Of a DNA stretch of 64,000 bases, positions 53,653 through 62,384 are shown in pieces. The position numbers and the translations under genes are program-made. The notes under the pieces are model-generated. The model ran no database searches and had not been told where the DNA came from. It saw nothing but the letters and a program-made list of their open reading frames with translations. The stretch comes from Micromonospora sp. U21 (GTDB lineage: Bacteria; Actinomycetota; Actinomycetes; Mycobacteriales; Micromonosporaceae): positions 248,001 through 312,000 of the forward strand of contig NZ_JAGPYK010000001.1 in the NCBI RefSeq assembly GCF_018070045.1. Direction: 5' to 3'. Within the stretch, counting starts at the first letter, position 1, and the number at the start of each line of letters is the position of its first letter.

Positions 53653-53794
53653 CTTTCCTCCCTGGTCCTCGGGTTCGACCACCGTCCACCGCTACCGGGT
53701 GAGGCGGCCCCACCCGGTTCGGGTGAAGCCGCCGTGGCCGGCCGGCTCCGGCCCGGCGCGGCACGGCGGGGGGTGATCCGGTAGGACTGTGCAC

Positions 53795-54874
53795 ATGGCT
53801 CTGCATGTGCGCGGTGTGCTCCTGCCGGACGACGAGGTCCGGGACCTGTGGCTGGTCGGCGACCGGGTCACCTTCGAACCGGTGCCCGGCGCGGAGACGG
53901 TGGTCGACGGCGGTTTCGTCCTGCCCGGCCTGGTCGACGCGCACTGCCACATCGGCATCGCCCGCGGCGGCGCCCCGATCACCTCCCTCGACCAGGCCCG
54001 CGAGCTGGCCCGCGTCGACCGCGACGCCGGGGTGCTGGCAATCCGGGACGCCGGCTCGCCGTACCCGTACCCCGAGTTGGACGACGAGCCGGACCTGCCG
54101 CGACTGGCCCGCGCCGGCCGGCACGTCGCGCCGCCGAAGCGCTACCTGCGCGACATCGGGGTGGAGGTCGGCGCCGCCGAGGTGGCCGCGACGGTCGCGG
54201 CCCAGGCGCGGGCCGGCAACGGCTGGGTCAAGCTGGTCGGCGACTGGATCGACCGCGGCGTGGGCGACCTGGCGCCGGCCTGGGACGCGGACACGCTCAC
54301 CGCGGCCGTGCGGGCCGCGCACGACGCCGGGGTACGCGCCGCGGTGCACACCTTCTCCGAGTCGGCCGTGGAGATCATGGTGCGGGCCGGGGTGGACTCG
54401 GTGGAGCACGGCACGGGGCTGAGCCTCGACCTGATCGACGAGATGGCCCGCCAGGGCACCGCGCTCGTCCCCACGATGATCAACATTGCCACCTTCGGCG
54501 GCATCGCCGAGCAGGCGCGGGCCAAGTTCCCCGGGTACGCCGAGCACATGCTGGCGCTGCGCGACGGCTTTCCCGAGGTGGTGCGTGCCGCGCACGAGGC
54601 GGGCGTGCCGATCTACGTGGGCACCGACGCCGGCGGCGGCATCGACCACGGGCTGGCCGCCGAGGAGATGCTGCTGCTGCACGAGCGGGCCGGGATGGCG
54701 CCGCTCGACGTGCTGGCCGCCGCCTCCTGGGGCGCCCGGGAATGGCTCGGCTTCCCCGGTCTCGTCGAGGGCGGTCTCGCCGACCTGACCGTCTACCCCG
54801 AGGATCCGCGCCGCGACCTGCGCGTCGTCCGCGCCCCGTCCCGCACCATCCTGCGCGGTCGCGTCATCCGCTGA
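53795..54874 (+). CDS. Amidohydrolase-family metalloenzyme
   Basis: A 359-residue amidohydrolase. The metal motif is FVLPGLVDAHCHIGIARG; then GWVKLVGDWIDRG (probable carboxylated Lys), AAVHTFSESAVEIMVRAGVDSVEHGTGL (two His) and VPIYVGTDAGGGIDHGL (catalytic Asp), and the C-terminal GLADLTVYPEDP. This is the imidazolonepropionase/dipeptidase-like group; the substrate is not known. The ATG at 53795 was preferred to a GTG at 53789, two codons upstream. Confidence 0.87.
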   Translation: MALHVRGVLLPDDEVRDLWLVGDRVTFEPVPGAETVVDGGFVLPGLVDAHCHIGIARGGAPITSLDQARELARVDRDAGVLAIRDAGSPYPYPELDDEPDLPRLARAGRHVAPPKRYLRDIGVEVGAAEVAATVAAQARAGNGWVKLVGDWIDRGVGDLAPAWDADTLTAAVRAAHDAGVRAAVHTFSESAVEIMVRAGVDSVEHGTGLSLDLIDEMARQGTALVPTMINIATFGGIAEQARAKFPGYAEHMLALRDGFPEVVRAAHEAGVPIYVGTDAGGGIDHGLAAEEMLLLHERAGMAPLDVLAAASWGAREWLGFPGLVEGGLADLTVYPEDPRRDLRVVRAPSRTILRGRVIR

Positions 54875-54880
54875 CGCTGC

Positions 54881-54922
54881 GCGGGATCGCTCCCGGACGG
54901 TGCCAGCGCTGCAAGATCCCGC
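54881..54922. terminator. Inverted repeat between convergent genes
   Basis: GCGGGATC (54881-54888) and GATCCCGC (54915-54922) pair perfectly, with a 26-base loop that can form internal pairs. It lies between the amidohydrolase and TetR stops and probably ends one or both transcripts; evidence is modest. Confidence 0.45.
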
Positions 54923-54946
54923 CCGGTGCCGGGCTGGTCCGTGGGG

Positions 54947-55549
54947 TCAGCGGGGTGGGCGGGCGGCCGTCAGGAAAAGACGTACGGCCAGGTCGGCCAG
55001 GGCCGTGGCGGTCTGGTCGATCGGGCCCCGGGGGAGCACGATGTGGCTGACCACCAGGCGGACGATGGTGTCGGCGGCGAAGGCCAGCGCGGCGGGGTCG
55101 GCTTCCGGCAGGTGGTCGCCGACCCACTCGATCAGCGCGCCGGACGCCTCGGTGAGCACCACCTCGGCCCGGGTGGTCAGGTACGGCAGCAGCTCGTCCG
55201 AGCCGCCCCGGGCACTGGTCAGGATCGCCTTGACCAGTGGGTTGTCCGCCGCCGCGGCGAGGGTGTGCGCGATCGCCGCGTACGCGCCGGCCCGGACGTC
55301 GGGACCGTGCGCGACCAGGGCGCCCCGGACGTCGCCGACGAAGCGGTCCACCTCCCGCCGGGCGAGCGCCTCGGCCAGGCCGGCCTTGCTGCCGAACTCG
55401 TTGTAGACGGTCTGCCGGCTCACCCCGGCCGCGGATGCCACGCCGCCCATGCGTACCGCGTCCCAGCCGGCGGCGATGGCCCGCCCGCGGGCGGCGTCCA
55501 CGATCGTGTCCCGCAGCCGCTGGCGCGGGGAGTCGGTCGATGCAGTCAT
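54947..55549 (-). CDS. TetR-family transcriptional regulator
   Basis: A 200-residue repressor with the helix-turn-helix at the N-terminus: RDTIVDAARGRAIAAGWDAVRMGGVASAAGVSRQTVYNEFGSKAGLAEALARREVDRFV. The C-terminal ligand domain is helical and Ala-rich, as usual, and gives no clue to the ligand. It is divergent from proS and convergent with the amidohydrolase. Likely regulates itself or a nearby gene; no operator palindrome was obvious. Confidence 0.9.
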   Translation of the reverse strand: MTASTDSPRQRLRDTIVDAARGRAIAAGWDAVRMGGVASAAGVSRQTVYNEFGSKAGLAEALARREVDRFVGDVRGALVAHGPDVRAGAYAAIAHTLAAAADNPLVKAILTSARGGSDELLPYLTTRAEVVLTEASGALIEWVGDHLPEADPAALAFAADTIVRLVVSHIVLPRGPIDQTATALADLAVRLFLTAARPPR

Positions 55550-55691
55550 GGTGGTCGAAGTCTACGATCGCCCCGTCAGCATGCGCAGGGGCCGATACAG
55601 TCGCTGCCGGGAGCGGGTGCGGAAGACCAGGCGGACGGCGCGTCGACTCCCGGGCGCGGCGGCTGCCGCGCGGCGCATAGGATGTGCGGTC

Positions 55692-57098
55692 ATGGCACGC
55701 GTGCTCACTCCCCGTGCGGAGGACTTCCCCCGCTGGTACCAGGACCTGATCGCCAAGGCGAAGCTGGCCGACAACGGCCCGGTCCGCGGCACCATGGTCA
55801 TCCGCCCGGCCGGCTACGCCATCTGGGAACGGATGCAGGCCGAGATGGACGCCCGGATCAAGGCGGCGGGTGCGGAGAACGCGTACTTCCCGCTGTTCAT
55901 TCCGGAGAGCTACCTCAAGCGCGAGGCCCAGCACGTCGAGGGCTTCTCGCCGGAGCTTGCGGTGGTCACCCACGGTGGCGGCAAGCAGCTCGCCGAGCCG
56001 GTGGTGGTGCGCCCCACCAGCGAGACGGTGATCGGCGAGTTCATGGCCAAGTGGATCGACTCGTACCGGGACCTGCCGCTGCTGCTCAACCAGTGGGCCA
56101 ACGTGGTTCGGTGGGAGCTGCGCCCACGGATCTTCCTGCGCACCAGCGAGTTCCTCTGGCAGGAGGGGCACACCGCGCACGCCACCCGCGAGGACGCCCG
56201 GGCGTACGCCCGGCGGATCCTGCACGAGGCGTACGAGGACCTGATGGTCAACGTGATCGGCATCCCGGTGGTGGTGGGCCTGAAGACGGCCCGCGAGCGG
56301 TTCGCCGGTGCGACCGCCACGTACACCTGCGAAGGCATGATGGGCGACGGCAAGGCGCTCCAGCTGGGCACCAGCCACGAGCTGGGCCAGAACTTCGCCA
56401 AGGCGTTCGACATCAGCTACTCGTCCGCCGAGGGCGGCCGGGAGCACGCCTGGACGACCTCCTGGGGCACCTCGACCCGGATGCTGGGCGGCCTGATCAT
56501 GGCGCATGGCGACGACAACGGCCTGCGGGTGCCGCCGAGGCTGGCCCCGATCCAGGCGTACGTCATGATCGTCAAGGACGGTGAGGGCGTCGCCGAGGCG
56601 GCTGCCAAGCTCCGCGACGGCCTGCGCGACGCCGGTGTCCGGGTCGCGCTGGACGACCGCACCGACACCGCGTTCGGCCGCCGGGCCGTCGACGCCGAGC
56701 TGCGCGGCTATCCGGTACGCGTCGAGGTCGGCCCTCGGGACCTGGCCGTGGGCAACGCGACGGTGGTGCGTCGCACCGACGGCTCGAAGTCCCCGACGCC
56801 GGTGGCCGACGTGGTCGGCGCGGTGCTGGCCGCGCTGGAGACCGACCAGCAGGTGCTGCACGACCAGGCGCTGGCCAACCGCGAGTCGCGCACGGTGGAG
56901 GTGGCCACCCTGGCCGAGGCGATCGAGGCCGCCGCGAACGGCTGGGCCCGGGTGCCGTGGTCGGCGGTCGGCGTGGCCGGCGAGGCCGCCGCGAACGGCC
57001 AGGGCGTCACGGTGCGCTGCCTGCTTCGCGCCGACGGCTCGGTGCCGGACTCCGAGGACGAGCCCGACCTGATCGCCATCCTCGCCCGCGCCTACTGA
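55692..57098 (+). CDS. proS: Prolyl-tRNA synthetase (archaeal/eukaryotic type)
   Basis: Charges tRNA-Pro. The 468-residue protein is the short type without the bacterial editing insertion: MARVLTPRAEDFPRWYQDLIAKAKLADNGPVRGTMVIRPAGYAIWERMQ, class II motif 2 in VVRWELRPRIFLRTSEFLWQEGHTAH and motif 3 in TSTRMLGGLIMAHGDDNGLRVPPRLAPIQAYV. It ends in the conserved ARAY. The zinc-binding cysteine cluster of archaeal/eukaryotic ProRS is reduced to a single Cys (VTVRCLLR). ATG start. Confidence 0.96.
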   Translation: MARVLTPRAEDFPRWYQDLIAKAKLADNGPVRGTMVIRPAGYAIWERMQAEMDARIKAAGAENAYFPLFIPESYLKREAQHVEGFSPELAVVTHGGGKQLAEPVVVRPTSETVIGEFMAKWIDSYRDLPLLLNQWANVVRWELRPRIFLRTSEFLWQEGHTAHATREDARAYARRILHEAYEDLMVNVIGIPVVVGLKTARERFAGATATYTCEGMMGDGKALQLGTSHELGQNFAKAFDISYSSAEGGREHAWTTSWGTSTRMLGGLIMAHGDDNGLRVPPRLAPIQAYVMIVKDGEGVAEAAAKLRDGLRDAGVRVALDDRTDTAFGRRAVDAELRGYPVRVEVGPRDLAVGNATVVRRTDGSKSPTPVADVVGAVLAALETDQQVLHDQALANRESRTVEVATLAEAIEAAANGWARVPWSAVGVAGEAAANGQGVTVRCLLRADGSVPDSEDEPDLIAILARAY

Positions 57099-57099
57099 G

Positions 57100-57153
57100 G
57101 TAAGGAAGGGCACCTTCTTAACGCCTGCGGTAGAGGAAGGGCCCCCTGTTAAC
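57100..57153 (+). repeat. Interspersed three-box repeat, copy 2
   Basis: AAGGAAGGGCACCTT (57102-57116), AACGCCTG (57120-57127) and GGGCCCC (57140-57146), ending in GTTAAC, right after the proS stop. Same boxes, order and spacing as the copy at 37711-37763 on the other strand. It lies between proS and the DUF402 gene in 72 bases of noncoding DNA. Confidence 0.82.
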
Positions 57154-57170
57154 AGCCCGGAGGTGGTGGA

Positions 57171-57818
57171 GTGCGCTTCGAGTCGGGTCGGTTGATCATG
57201 CACCGCAGCGTGCGACGCGGCCGGATCGGGTGGGTCCGGCCGGGCCGGGTGGTCAGCGACGACGAGCGGGGTCTGCTGGTCTGGATCGCCCGGGACTCGC
57301 CGGTCGCCCACGAGGTGACCGAGGCGGGGCTGGGGATGCGGGCGATGCCGTTCGCGCAGTGGATCTCGTCGGCGTACCGGCTGGAGCACGGGCGCTGGAA
57401 CGGGCCGCCGCTGCTGAAGTTCCTGCCCACCGGTGCGGCGCACTCCGTCTGGTGGTTCCGGGACGCGCAGGGCCGGTTCGCCCACTGGTACGTCAACCTG
57501 GAGGAGCCCGGCGTGCGCTGGGACGACGGCCCGGTGGCGGGCGTCGACGTGGTGGACCAGGACCTCGACGTGGTGGTGCGCCCGGACCGTAGCTGGCAGT
57601 GGAAGGACGAGGAGGAGTTCGTCGAGCGCCTCGACTTCCCGGACGACTACTGGGTGACCGACGAGAAGGCGGTCCGGGCCGAGGGGGAGCGGGTGATCGC
57701 GCTCGCCGAGGCCGGTGAGTTCCCGTTCGACGGCACCTGGTGCGACTTCGTGCCTCCGGCCGACTGGGATGTACCGGACGAACTTCCACTGGGCTGGGAC
57801 CGCCCGCCGGTGCGCTGA
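57171..57818 (+). CDS. DUF402 protein (FomD/Ntdp-like)
   Basis: A 215-residue DUF402 protein. Residues 75-175 hold the family core: LKFLPTGAAHSVWWFRDAQGRFAHWYVNLEEPGVRWDDGPVAGVDVVDQDLDVVVRPDRSWQWKDEEEF, with the acidic metal-binding residues that in relatives (FomD, Ntdp) hydrolyse nucleotide di/triphosphates or CMP-linked intermediates. GGAGG lies about eight bases before the GTG at 57171. Substrate unknown. Confidence 0.87.
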   Translation: MRFESGRLIMHRSVRRGRIGWVRPGRVVSDDERGLLVWIARDSPVAHEVTEAGLGMRAMPFAQWISSAYRLEHGRWNGPPLLKFLPTGAAHSVWWFRDAQGRFAHWYVNLEEPGVRWDDGPVAGVDVVDQDLDVVVRPDRSWQWKDEEEFVERLDFPDDYWVTDEKAVRAEGERVIALAEAGEFPFDGTWCDFVPPADWDVPDELPLGWDRPPVR

Positions 57819-58060
57819 GAGGGTGTTCCGGGTCACCGGTCCGGGCGAGCCGGGTGCGGTGTCCGGGTCCGGTGCGAGAGATCGGCGTCGGATCTGGCAG
57901 AATGGGTCGCTGGTATCCGGCGCGCGTCCGGCGCCCTCTAACCCGGGCGCGTCGCCAGTCCACCGAGTAGTCTCCGGCCCAACCCCACTGTGCCGTCGGC
58001 GCTCACCCATACACACCGCCCGTGCCGGGCTGGTGAGATCGCAACAGGAGCGAAACAACT

Positions 58061-58564
58061 GTGGCCGTAAAGATCCGGCTCCTGCGGATGGGTAAGATCC
58101 GCAACCCGCAGTACCGCATTGTCATCGCCGACTCGCGCACCAAGCGTGACGGCCGGGCGATCGAGTTCGTCGGGGTGTACCAGCCGAAGGAGGACCCTTC
58201 GGTCATCGAGGTCAAGTCGGAGCGGGTCCAGTACTGGCTGTCCGTCGGCGCTCAGCCGAGCGAGGCGGTGCAGCGGCTGCTGGAGCTGACCGGTGACTGG
58301 CAGAAGTACAAGGGCCTGCCGGCCCCGCCGCCGCTGAAGGTCGCCCCCGAGCGGGCCGACCGCAAGGCGGCGTACGAGGCTGAGGCGAAGGCCGCCGCCG
58401 GGCTCGCCCCGGAGACCCCGGCCAAGCCGGCCAAGAAGGCTGCCAAGGCCGCTGAGGCGCCGAAGACCGAGGCTCCGAAGGCCGAGGCTCCGGCTGAGGC
58501 GCCGAAGACCGAGGCTCCGGCCGAGGCCCCGGCTGCCGCTGCCGACGCCGGTGAGCAGGCCTGA
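58061..58564 (+). CDS. rpsP: 30S ribosomal protein S16 with C-terminal extension
   Basis: A 167-residue S16. The ribosomal part (1-85) is canonical: [51 protein letters not shown]. Normal S16 is about 80-90 residues; here a long Ala/Pro/Lys/Glu tail follows ([29 protein letters not shown]), rich in repeated EAPKTEAP units. Such tails occur in actinomycete S16. First of rpsP-khpA-rimM-trmD-rplS. GTG start. Confidence 0.97.
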   Translation: MAVKIRLLRMGKIRNPQYRIVIADSRTKRDGRAIEFVGVYQPKEDPSVIEVKSERVQYWLSVGAQPSEAVQRLLELTGDWQKYKGLPAPPPLKVAPERADRKAAYEAEAKAAAGLAPETPAKPAKKAAKAAEAPKTEAPKAEAPAEAPKTEAPAEAPAAAADAGEQA

Positions 58565-58565
58565 C

Positions 58566-58799
58566 ATGCCTCTGCGTCCGGCGTTGGAGCACCTGGTCAA
58601 GGGCATCGTCGACCACCCGGACGACGTCCGGGTGCGGATGGTCGATTCCCGTCGGGGCAAGCGGCTGGAAGTCCGCGTGCACCCCGAGGACCTCGGCACT
58701 GTGATCGGGCGGTCCGGCCGGACCGCCAAGGCGCTGCGCCAGGTGATCGGCTCCATCGGCGGGCGCGGAGTACGCGTCGACATCGTCGACTCGTACTGA
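58566..58799 (+). CDS. khpA: KH-domain RNA-binding protein KhpA
   Basis: A 77-residue single KH-domain protein: LRPALEHLVKGIVDHPDDVRVRMVDSRRGKRLEVRVHPEDLGTVIGRSGRTAKALRQVIGSIGGRGVRVDIVDSY, GxxG loop as GRSGRTAKALRQ. KhpA with KhpB chaperones small RNAs and influences cell size in other bacteria; the position between rpsP and rimM is universal. ATG one base after the rpsP stop; its own stop overlaps rimM. Confidence 0.95.
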   Translation: MPLRPALEHLVKGIVDHPDDVRVRMVDSRRGKRLEVRVHPEDLGTVIGRSGRTAKALRQVIGSIGGRGVRVDIVDSY

Positions 58800-59350
58800 T
58801 GCAGCTCGTCGTCGGCAGGATCGGCAAGCCGCACGGTGTCCGCGGTGAGGTCACCGTGGAGGTGCGGACCGACGAGCCCGAAGCACGGTTCGCCCCAGGT
58901 TCGGTGCTGCGCACCGAGCCTGGGGCGGTTCCGCCGCCCGCGGACGGGCCCGGGGTGCCGTTCCGGGTTCCTACCGAGCTGACCATCGAGGAGTCCCGCT
59001 TCCACCAGGGCCGGATCCTGGTCGCGTTCGCCGGGATACCGGACCGCAACACCGCCGAGGCGCTGCGCGGGACCCTGCTCGTGGTGGACAGCGCCGACGT
59101 GGAGCCGCCGGAGGACCCGGAGGAGTTCCACGACCACCAGCTCGTCGGGCTGGCCGTGGTCACCCCGGCCGGCGAGCGGCTGGGCGAGGTGGCCCGGATC
59201 GACCACGCAGCCTCCTCCGACCTGCTGGTGCTGCGACGCCCCGAGGGGCGTACCGCGTTGATCCCGTTCGTCCGGGAGATCGTTCCGGAGGTCGACCTGG
59301 CCGGTGGACGTGTGATCGTCGACCCGCCGGCCGGACTGCTCGATCTTTAG
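58799..59350 (+). CDS. rimM: Ribosome maturation factor RimM
   Basis: Binds S19 and assists 30S maturation. The 183-residue protein starts MQLVVGRIGKPHGVRGEVTVEVRTDEPEARF and has the PRC-barrel C-terminal domain with EEFHDHQLVGLAVVTPAGERLGEVARIDHAASSDLLVLRRPEGRTALIPFVREIVPEVDLAGGRVIVDPPAGLLDL. TGATG overlap with khpA. Confidence 0.97.
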   Translation: MQLVVGRIGKPHGVRGEVTVEVRTDEPEARFAPGSVLRTEPGAVPPPADGPGVPFRVPTELTIEESRFHQGRILVAFAGIPDRNTAEALRGTLLVVDSADVEPPEDPEEFHDHQLVGLAVVTPAGERLGEVARIDHAASSDLLVLRRPEGRTALIPFVREIVPEVDLAGGRVIVDPPAGLLDL

Positions 59351-59365
59351 GTGGAGCACCCCCGC

Positions 59366-60139
59366 ATGCGCGTCGACATCGTGTCCATCTTCCCGGAGTA
59401 CTTCGCCCCTCTGGACCTGTCGCTGATCGGCCGGGCCCGGGCCAACGGCGTACTCCAGTTGGCCGTGCACGATCTGCGGACCTGGACCCACGACGTGCAC
59501 CGCACGGTCGACGACGCCCCCTACGGCGGCGGTCCGGGCATGGTGATGCGCCCGGAGCCGTGGGGCGGCGCGCTGGACGCGCTCGCGCCGGCCGAGGCTC
59601 CGCCGCCCCGGCTGATGGTGCCCTCGCCGGCCGGTGTCCCGTTCACCCAGGCCATGGCGTACGAGCTGGCCGCCGAGCCGCACCTGCTCTTCGCCTGCGG
59701 CCGGTACGAGGGGATCGACCAGCGGGTACTGGCGCACGCCGCGACCCGGATGCCGGTCACCGAGGTCTCGCTCGGCGACTACGTGCTCTTCGGCGGCGAG
59801 GTGGCGGTGCTGGTCGTCCTGGAGGCGGTCACCCGGCTGCTGCCCGGTGTGCTGGGCAACGCCGGCTCACTGGACGAGGAGTCGCACGCGCATGGGCTGC
59901 TCGAAGCGCCGATCTACACCAAGCCGCCGAGCTGGCGCGGGCACGACGTGCCGGAGGTGCTCCGCTCCGGCGACCACGGAAAGATCGCCCGCTGGCGCCG
60001 CGAGGAGGGGCTGCTGCGCACCGCCGCCCGGCGTCCGGACCTGCTCGCCGTGCTGCCCGCCGATCAGCTCGACAAACGGGACATCGCGGCGCTGGACCGG
60101 GCCGGATTTCAGCCGCCGCCGGGGGATGTGGCAAAGTAG
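59366..60139 (+). CDS. trmD: tRNA (guanine(37)-N1)-methyltransferase
   Basis: Makes m1G37 in tRNA to prevent frameshifting. The 257-residue SPOUT protein reads [70 protein letters not shown] and [42 protein letters not shown], the knot that binds SAM. The ATG at 59366 is behind GGTGGAG; the GTG at 59351 would add EHPRM and is less likely. Its stop is followed by the L19 leader. Confidence 0.97.
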   Translation: MRVDIVSIFPEYFAPLDLSLIGRARANGVLQLAVHDLRTWTHDVHRTVDDAPYGGGPGMVMRPEPWGGALDALAPAEAPPPRLMVPSPAGVPFTQAMAYELAAEPHLLFACGRYEGIDQRVLAHAATRMPVTEVSLGDYVLFGGEVAVLVVLEAVTRLLPGVLGNAGSLDEESHAHGLLEAPIYTKPPSWRGHDVPEVLRSGDHGKIARWRREEGLLRTAARRPDLLAVLPADQLDKRDIAALDRAGFQPPPGDVAK

Positions 60140-60180
60140 AGGGGTTGCCGCATCCGTCCGCGCCCGCGGGCGACTGCGAG

Positions 60181-60222
60181 GATCCCCGACCGGGTCGGCT
60201 CGCCGACCACCACCCGGGGATC
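60181..60222 (+). promoter_or_regulatory. Two-tier hairpin in the rplS leader
   Basis: In the 142 bases between trmD and rplS, GATCCCCG (60181-60188) pairs exactly with CGGGGATC (60115+ offset: 60215-60222), and inside it GGTCGG (60193-60198) pairs with CCGACC (60203-60208) around a CTCG tetraloop. The stacked stems end 59 bases before the ATG of rplS. It may be an L19-related autoregulatory leader, a transcript processing site or a terminator before an internal promoter; sequence alone cannot tell. Confidence 0.6.
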
Positions 60223-60281
60223 AGAATCACCCACCCGCGCACCGAGTCACGGTGCGCCGTGAGCCTCACGAGGACGCAGCG

Positions 60282-60638
60282 ATGAACATCCTGGACGCCC
60301 TTGACGCCCAGTCGAAGCGGACCGACCTTCCCGACTTCCGTGCCGGTGACACCGTCAAGGTGCACGCGCGGGTCGTCGAGGGCAACCGGTCCCGTGTCCA
60401 GATCTTCCAGGGCGTCGTCATCCGCCGCCAGGGTGACGGACTGCGCGAGACCTTCTCGGTCCGCAAGGTGAGCTTCGGTGTCGGCGTCGAGCGGACCTAC
60501 CCGCTCAACGGCCCGGGCATCGACCGGATCGAGATCGTGACCCGCGGTGCCGTGCGCCGCGCCAAGCTGTACTACCTGCGCGAGCTGCGCGGCAAGAAGG
60601 CCAAGATCAAGGAGAAGCGGGAGAAGCAGCCCAGCTGA
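60282..60638 (+). CDS. rplS: 50S ribosomal protein L19
   Basis: A 118-residue L19: [89 protein letters not shown], and a basic C-terminal helix ([22 protein letters not shown]). It lies at the 30S-50S interface. GAGG upstream of the ATG. Confidence 0.98.
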   Translation: MNILDALDAQSKRTDLPDFRAGDTVKVHARVVEGNRSRVQIFQGVVIRRQGDGLRETFSVRKVSFGVGVERTYPLNGPGIDRIEIVTRGAVRRAKLYYLRELRGKKAKIKEKREKQPS

Positions 60639-60819
60639 CTTCCCGCTCGCCACGCCGCCTGAGCTGCGCGTATGCCGTACCGACCGGACCGCACTACCCT
60701 GGTCGTACGGGCGCAGCGAGGCGGCGGCCCCGCCCACGTGGCGGGCAGCCGTCCACAACCGCCCGTGGGGCCTCGACGAGGCTCCCGGGCGGTGGTGTTT
60801 CTGCGGACCGGGGAGTGGC

Positions 60820-61689
60820 GTGGTGCAGACGCTTGACGAGGACGGCACCGTCGATCCGTGGCGCCGGCGGGCCCGCCGTACCCGCCGGCAGATGCCGCTC
60901 TGGCAGGAGCTCCCGCTGCTGCTGGTCGTCGCGTTCTGCCTCGCGGTGCTGATCCGCACCTTCCTGCTCCAGGCGTTCTACATCCCGTCCGGCTCGATGG
61001 AGGACACCCTCCTGATCGGCGACCGCGTACTGGTCAACAAGGTCGTCTACGACGTCCGCGACCCGGTACGCGGCGAGGTGGTGGTCTTCCGGGGCACCGA
61101 CCGCTGGGCGCCGCAGGTCGACGAGCCGCCCGCGCCGGGCTTCACCGGCAAGCTCACCCGGACCGTCGGCGACCTGGTGGGGGTGAGCCGCCCCGGTGAG
61201 AAGGACTTCATCAAGCGGGTGATCGGCCTCCCCGGCGACCGGGTCAAGTGTTGCGACAGCCAGGGCCGGGTCACCGTCAACGGCACCCCGCTCAACGAGC
61301 CCTACGTGGTGCGCGACTCCCCGCTGGAGCTGCCGCCCAACCCGGGGGAGTGCCGCTCCCGGCGCTTCGACGAGGTCGTCGTGCCGCCCGGCCAGATCTT
61401 CGTGATGGGCGACCACCGGCTGGTCTCCCAGGACGCGCGCTGCCAGGGCCCGGTGCCGATCGACAACGTGGTCGGCCGTGCCTTCATGGTGGTCTGGCCG
61501 TCCTCCCGGTGGGATCCGCTGTCGGTGCCGTCGACGTTCGACGACGTGTCCGGGCCGGCTGCCGCCTCCTCGGGCGCGCCCCCGGTCCGACCGACCCCGC
61601 AGGGCGGTGTCCTGCTGCTTCTTCCCCTGGTGGCCGCGCTGCGGGGTTCCCGCGCGTTCCGGACGGTGACGTCCGGCCCGGCAACGTAG
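60820..61689 (+). CDS. lepB: Signal peptidase I, first of a tandem pair
   Basis: A 289-residue membrane signal peptidase I. One N-terminal transmembrane helix (LPLLLVVAFCLAVLIRTFLLQAFY) is followed by catalytic Ser in YIPSGSMEDTLLIGDRVLVNK and catalytic Lys in DFIKRVIGLPGDRVKC, then VMGDHRLVSQDAR. A second hydrophobic segment near the C-terminus (GGVLLLLPLVAAL) is unusual for short LepB proteins but common in actinomycete copies. GTG start at 60820 or 60823, both behind GGGGAG. The second lepB starts eleven bases downstream. Confidence 0.94.
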   Translation: MVQTLDEDGTVDPWRRRARRTRRQMPLWQELPLLLVVAFCLAVLIRTFLLQAFYIPSGSMEDTLLIGDRVLVNKVVYDVRDPVRGEVVVFRGTDRWAPQVDEPPAPGFTGKLTRTVGDLVGVSRPGEKDFIKRVIGLPGDRVKCCDSQGRVTVNGTPLNEPYVVRDSPLELPPNPGECRSRRFDEVVVPPGQIFVMGDHRLVSQDARCQGPVPIDNVVGRAFMVVWPSSRWDPLSVPSTFDDVSGPAAASSGAPPVRPTPQGGVLLLLPLVAALRGSRAFRTVTSGPAT

Positions 61690-61699
61690 GCTCCTTGGC

Positions 61700-62335
61700 G
61701 TGATTGACGAGCAGACCGACAAGCCCCGCAGTTCCTTCTGGAAGGAGCTGCCGATCCTGCTGGGTGTGGCGATCCTGGTCGCGGTGCTGGTCCGCGCCTT
61801 CGTGCTGCAGACCTTCTTCATCCCCTCCCCGTCCATGGAGAACACTCTCAAGATCGATGACCGGGTGCTGGTCAACAAGCTGGTCTACGACTTCCGGTCA
61901 CCGCACCGCGGCGAGGTGATCGTCTTCAAGGCGCCGATCGAGTGGAGCGGCAACCCCGACGGTGAGGACTTCATCAAGCGGGTGATCGGCGTCGGTGGCG
62001 ACCACGTGGTCTGCTGCGACCCGGAGGAGCGGCTGGTGATCAACGGCAAGTCGCTCGACGAGCCGTACATCTTCTCGATGGACGGGGTCCGCGACAAGCC
62101 GGCCGACCAGGAATTCGACATCACCGTGCCGAAGGGGCGGCTGTGGGTGATGGGCGACCACCGGTCCGCCTCGGGCGACTCGCTGGAGCACTGGCAGCAG
62201 TCCGGGCAGAACATCACCGAGGCCACCATCGGAGAGGACGAGGTGGTCGGGCGGGCGTTCACCGTGTTCTGGCCGGTCAACCGGGCCACCTGGCTGACCG
62301 TGCCGGATCAGTACGACGGCATCCCGAAGCCGTAG
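61700..62335 (+). CDS. lepB: Signal peptidase I, second of a tandem pair
   Basis: A 211-residue paralogue of the preceding gene: N-terminal helix LPILLGVAILVAVLVRAFVLQTFF, Ser in FIPSPSMENTLKIDDRVLVNKLVYDF, Lys in DFIKRVIGVGGDHVVC, and LWVMGDHRSASGDSLEH. It lacks the C-terminal hydrophobic segment of the first copy. Two or more adjacent lepB genes are typical of actinomycetes and probably divide the secretome between them. GTG start. Confidence 0.95.
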   Translation: MIDEQTDKPRSSFWKELPILLGVAILVAVLVRAFVLQTFFIPSPSMENTLKIDDRVLVNKLVYDFRSPHRGEVIVFKAPIEWSGNPDGEDFIKRVIGVGGDHVVCCDPEERLVINGKSLDEPYIFSMDGVRDKPADQEFDITVPKGRLWVMGDHRSASGDSLEHWQQSGQNITEATIGEDEVVGRAFTVFWPVNRATWLTVPDQYDGIPKP

Positions 62336-62384
62336 GCCGACGGGGGCGTGGGCGATCCGCCGCCGGTCTGGCAGGCTGGGGGCC

